Below, one piece after another: positions 15,178 through 17,198 of a DNA stretch of 17,198 bases (positions are counted from its first letter, which is position 1; each line of letters opens with the position of its first letter). Below the pieces are notes generated by a model that ran no database searches, was not told the origin of the DNA, and saw only the letters and a list, made by a program, of their open reading frames with translations. The stretch covers positions 1 to 17,198 of the forward strand of contig JACVJA010000002.1 of NCBI GenBank assembly GCA_015661035.1, given 5' to 3'. Origin of the DNA: Candidatus Calidifonticultor daggyaiensis. GTDB lineage: Bacteria > Actinomycetota > Humimicrobiia > Humimicrobiales > Humimicrobiaceae. The translations under genes and the position numbers were made by a program.

Positions 15178-15206
15178 AATATACACTTGATTTAAAAATA
15201 TGTAAT
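15178..15206 (-). promoter_or_regulatory. Probable promoter of the moeA operon
   Basis: On the minus strand, ATTACA (15201-15206, four of six -35 consensus bases) is 17 bases from TATATT (15178-15183, five of six -10 bases). Transcription would begin near 15171, about 30 bases before the GTG start. The match is moderate and the DNA is AT-rich, but the Rex-type palindrome directly below supports the position. Confidence 0.45.
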
Positions 15207-15227
15207 GTCAGAAAATATAAGGAATTC

Positions 15228-15248
15228 TTGTAAGGCAAAACCCTACAA
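15228..15248 (-). terminator. Imperfect hairpin at the response-regulator stop, weak terminator candidate
   Basis: TTGTAAGG and CCCTACAA form an eight-pair stem with one mismatch around a five-base loop, and the response-regulator TAG stop lies inside it. No T-run follows on the minus strand, so termination would be partial at best and read-through into moeA is possible. Confidence 0.3.
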
Positions 15249-15878
15249 TATAATTAACCCCTGTTTTATTGCATATTGAGTAATTTCAGCTCTGCTTTTT
15301 AATTCTAATTTTTTTAAGATTCTTTTCCTGTATGTTTCAATTGTTTTTATACTTAAATTTAATTTATTTGCTATTTCTTTATTTATAAATCCTTTAGCAA
15401 CTAAAATTAAAACTTCCTTTTCCCTTTTGCTTAATTTTTTTTCAATCTTTCCATCATAGAATGATTTTGATAAAGCCGAATGAATAAAAATATTATCTTT
15501 TGAAACAGTTTTTACTGCTTCAATTAGTTCATCATCAGCAGCTTTTTTAACAACATAACCTTTAATTCCGATTTTTATAACTTCTTGCAAATATTCTTTT
15601 AATTCATACATCGAAAGGATTATAATTTTTAAATCAGGATATTTTTCTAAAAGTTTCTTTGCTAATTCTATACCATTTATATCTGGAAGACCAATATCAA
15701 GTATTAAAATATCTGCTTTTATTTTTTTAAATTTATTAATCGTTTCTTTTCCAGAACCTGCTTCGCCTATAACCTTAATATCTTTTTGACTTTCAAGTAA
15801 TTTTTTTAATCCATCTCTTAAAATAGTATGATCGTCAGTTATAAAGATTTTAATTTTTTTAATGGTATTTGTATGCAT
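15243..15878 (-). CDS. NarL/LuxR-type response regulator
   Basis: A 211-residue two-domain regulator. The receiver domain has the acidic pair D15/D16, the phospho-accepting D61 in ILILDIGLPD, S89 and the conserved lysine K111. The C-terminal LuxR-type helix-turn-helix includes KLSKREKEVLILVAKGF and NKEIANKLNLSIKTIETY. Its start lies 40 bases inside the kinase gene and is backed by AAAGGA upstream, so the pair is co-translated. It is the obvious partner of the kinase, and the respiratory operon 103 bases downstream is its most likely target, though I could not confirm a binding site there. Confidence 0.93.
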   Translation of the reverse strand: MHTNTIKKIKIFITDDHTILRDGLKKLLESQKDIKVIGEAGSGKETINKFKKIKADILILDIGLPDINGIELAKKLLEKYPDLKIIILSMYELKEYLQEVIKIGIKGYVVKKAADDELIEAVKTVSKDNIFIHSALSKSFYDGKIEKKLSKREKEVLILVAKGFINKEIANKLNLSIKTIETYRKRILKKLELKSRAEITQYAIKQGLIIL

Positions 15879-17198
15879 ATTTTAGTTCCTTTATTTAGTT
15901 CTGACATTATTTTAAATTCCCCATTTAAAATCCTTGCTCTTTCTTGCATCCCAATAATTCCTAAAGGTTTTTTCTTATTTTTATATATATTATTTATATT
16001 AAATCCTATTCCATCATCCTGAATATTTAATAATAATTTATTTTTTTCTTTTAAAAATTCAATGTCAACATTTTTTGCTTTGGAATGTCTTTGTATATTT
16101 GACAATGCTTCCTGAATAATTCTATAAGCATTAATTTCAACCGGAAACTTTAATTTTAATTTTTTTTCAACATTAGTTTTAAAATTAATTTTAAAACTAA
16201 ATTTATCTTTATATTCATCAATATAATTTTTAATTGTATGAATTATACCTAAATTACTTAAATCTCTTGGTCTTAATTCATAAATTATTAAATATGTCTC
16301 TTTTAAAAGTTTGTTTATTAAGAAATATAAATAATTTATTTGCTTTAAGTTCTTTTTATTTTTTGAATTTAACTCTAATGTTTTTAAATTTATTTTTAAA
16401 GAAGTGATAATCTGCCCAATTGAGTCATGCAACTCTCTGGCTATTCTTATTCTTTCTTCTTCCTGGGTTAATATTATCTTTTTTATCAAATCCTGTCTTA
16501 ATTTTTCTTTATTTTTTATAGTTTCAAGTGAATTTTGTAATGAAACTGCCATTTTATTAAATGCTAGTGTTAGTTGCCCTATTTCATCTTTTGCCCATGG
16601 TTTTAATATTATTTTATAATTCCCTTTTGACATTTCATCAACTGCTTTTTTTAAATTTTTAATTGGCATATAAATAAATCTGATCAGATATATTGATAGT
16701 ATCCCCCACAATAAAGAAAGTATAAAAAAAATTAAAATGGATATTTTTGTATTTTGAATTATCAATTTATTTATTTCTTTTTCAGATAGACCACATCTTA
16801 AAAATCCCAATTCACCACTCATAATTGGAATAGCAATATCCCGTATTTTCCCTTTTTCTGTATTTAAGATTTTTATGCTTTCTTTCATTTCGTTATAAAT
16901 GTTGGCATTCAAAAATTTTTTTGTCACTTTAATCTCTGGTAATATAATTTTTATATTTTTATCTTTATCTAATAATAATAAATATGTAATTTCTTTTTTA
17001 TTTTTAATTGCATTATCTAAAATGTAAAATAACTCTAATTCATTTTGCATTATTATTGCATTCTCAATTTTATTTATTAATGTATTCAAGGTTTCAATTC
17101 CATTTTTTTCTAATTGTTTAGTTAATACTCCGTACATTAAAATATTGGTAATCACAATAAAACTTCCCCCCATCATTATAATTAATCCAATTGATATT
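15839..17198 (-). CDS. NarX/DesK-type membrane sensor histidine kinase (5' end outside window)
   Basis: The reading frame stays open to the right edge with no stop or ribosome binding site before the first in-frame ATG at 17176. The true start therefore lies outside the window and part of the first membrane helix (SIGLIIMMGGSFIVITNILM) precedes that ATG. Numbering from that ATG: a sensory region of about 120 residues, a second membrane helix (145-170), a HAMP linker, then the HisKA_3 box EEERIRIARELHDS with phospho-histidine H250, an ATPase domain with the N-box N360 (EALSNIQRH), DDGIGF (387-392) and GIIGM. The external domain is short and has no cysteine-rich or haem motif, so its ligand is unknown. 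It overlaps the response regulator gene by 40 bases. NarX-like sensing of an electron acceptor is a reasonable guess. Confidence 0.92.
   Translation of the reverse strand, partial: ISIGLIIMMGGSFIVITNILMYGVLTKQLEKNGIETLNTLINKIENAIIMQNELELFYILDNAIKNKKEITYLLLLDKDKNIKIILPEIKVTKKFLNANIYNEMKESIKILNTEKGKIRDIAIPIMSGELGFLRCGLSEKEINKLIIQNTKISILIFFILSLLWGILSIYLIRFIYMPIKNLKKAVDEMSKGNYKIILKPWAKDEIGQLTLAFNKMAVSLQNSLETIKNKEKLRQDLIKKIILTQEEERIRIARELHDSIGQIITSLKINLKTLELNSKNKKNLKQINYLYFLINKLLKETYLIIYELRPRDLSNLGIIHTIKNYIDEYKDKFSFKINFKTNVEKKLKLKFPVEINAYRIIQEALSNIQRHSKAKNVDIEFLKEKNKLLLNIQDDGIGFNINNIYKNKKKPLGIIGMQERARILNGEFKIMSELNKGTKICIQIPLKKLKSL

Noticed and set aside
15186..15200. TTGAT half-site resembling an FNR box in the moeA promoter gap
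   Set aside because: The second half (ATCAA) is missing, and TTGAT is common in AT-rich DNA.

Overview
This window is about 17.2 kb of very AT-rich DNA (roughly a quarter to a third G+C by eye). Every gene I can support lies on the minus strand, and the open plus-strand frames look like shadows. The gene set is that of a bacterial anaerobe with quinone-linked, molybdenum-dependent respiration: Tat export, a Psr/Phs/Ttr-type molybdoenzyme, Rex and a NarX/NarL-like two-component pair. Base and codon use looks uniform, so nothing stands out as recently acquired. The phylum cannot be settled from the sequence alone. G-rich CCCCTTT..AAAGGGG repeats of the kind seen in Desulfo-type and candidate-phylum genomes are present, but they do not decide it.

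Layout, following transcription from the right end: (1) A 5'-truncated sensor kinase (to 17198) and its LuxR-type response regulator overlap by 40 bases. (2) A 103-base gap holds a likely promoter followed immediately by a Rex-type operator. (3) Fourteen tightly packed genes run from 15139 to 2531: moeA, mobB, the three respiratory subunits (Fe-S, membrane, catalytic), rex, tatA, tatC, mobA, a flavin-barrel/UbiA fusion, moaA, moaC, a MOSC protein, moaB and a one-domain chrA-like gene. Neighbours overlap or are at most 16 bases apart, so one transcript is likely. (4) A separate sulfur-assimilation unit follows: an Rrf2-family regulator with a good sigma70-type promoter, then cysK. (5) A 388-base non-coding stretch carries G-rich hairpin repeats and a perfect palindrome. 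(6) The last gene, cut by the left edge, encodes a ThiS-like sulfur carrier ending in GGG, read without a stop into an O-acetylhomoserine sulfhydrylase (MetY-like).

The genes fit together as an almost self-contained respiratory module. The operon makes the Mo cofactor (MoaA, MoaC, MoaB, MoeA, MobA, MobB), builds the enzyme that uses it, supplies the Tat translocase that would export both twin-arginine subunits, encodes a prenyltransferase that could make the quinone, and includes the NADH/NAD+ sensor (Rex) whose apparent operator sits at the operon's start. moaD and moaE are missing from it. The two most unusual gene structures are the ThiS-MetY continuous reading frame and the flavin-barrel/UbiA fusion.
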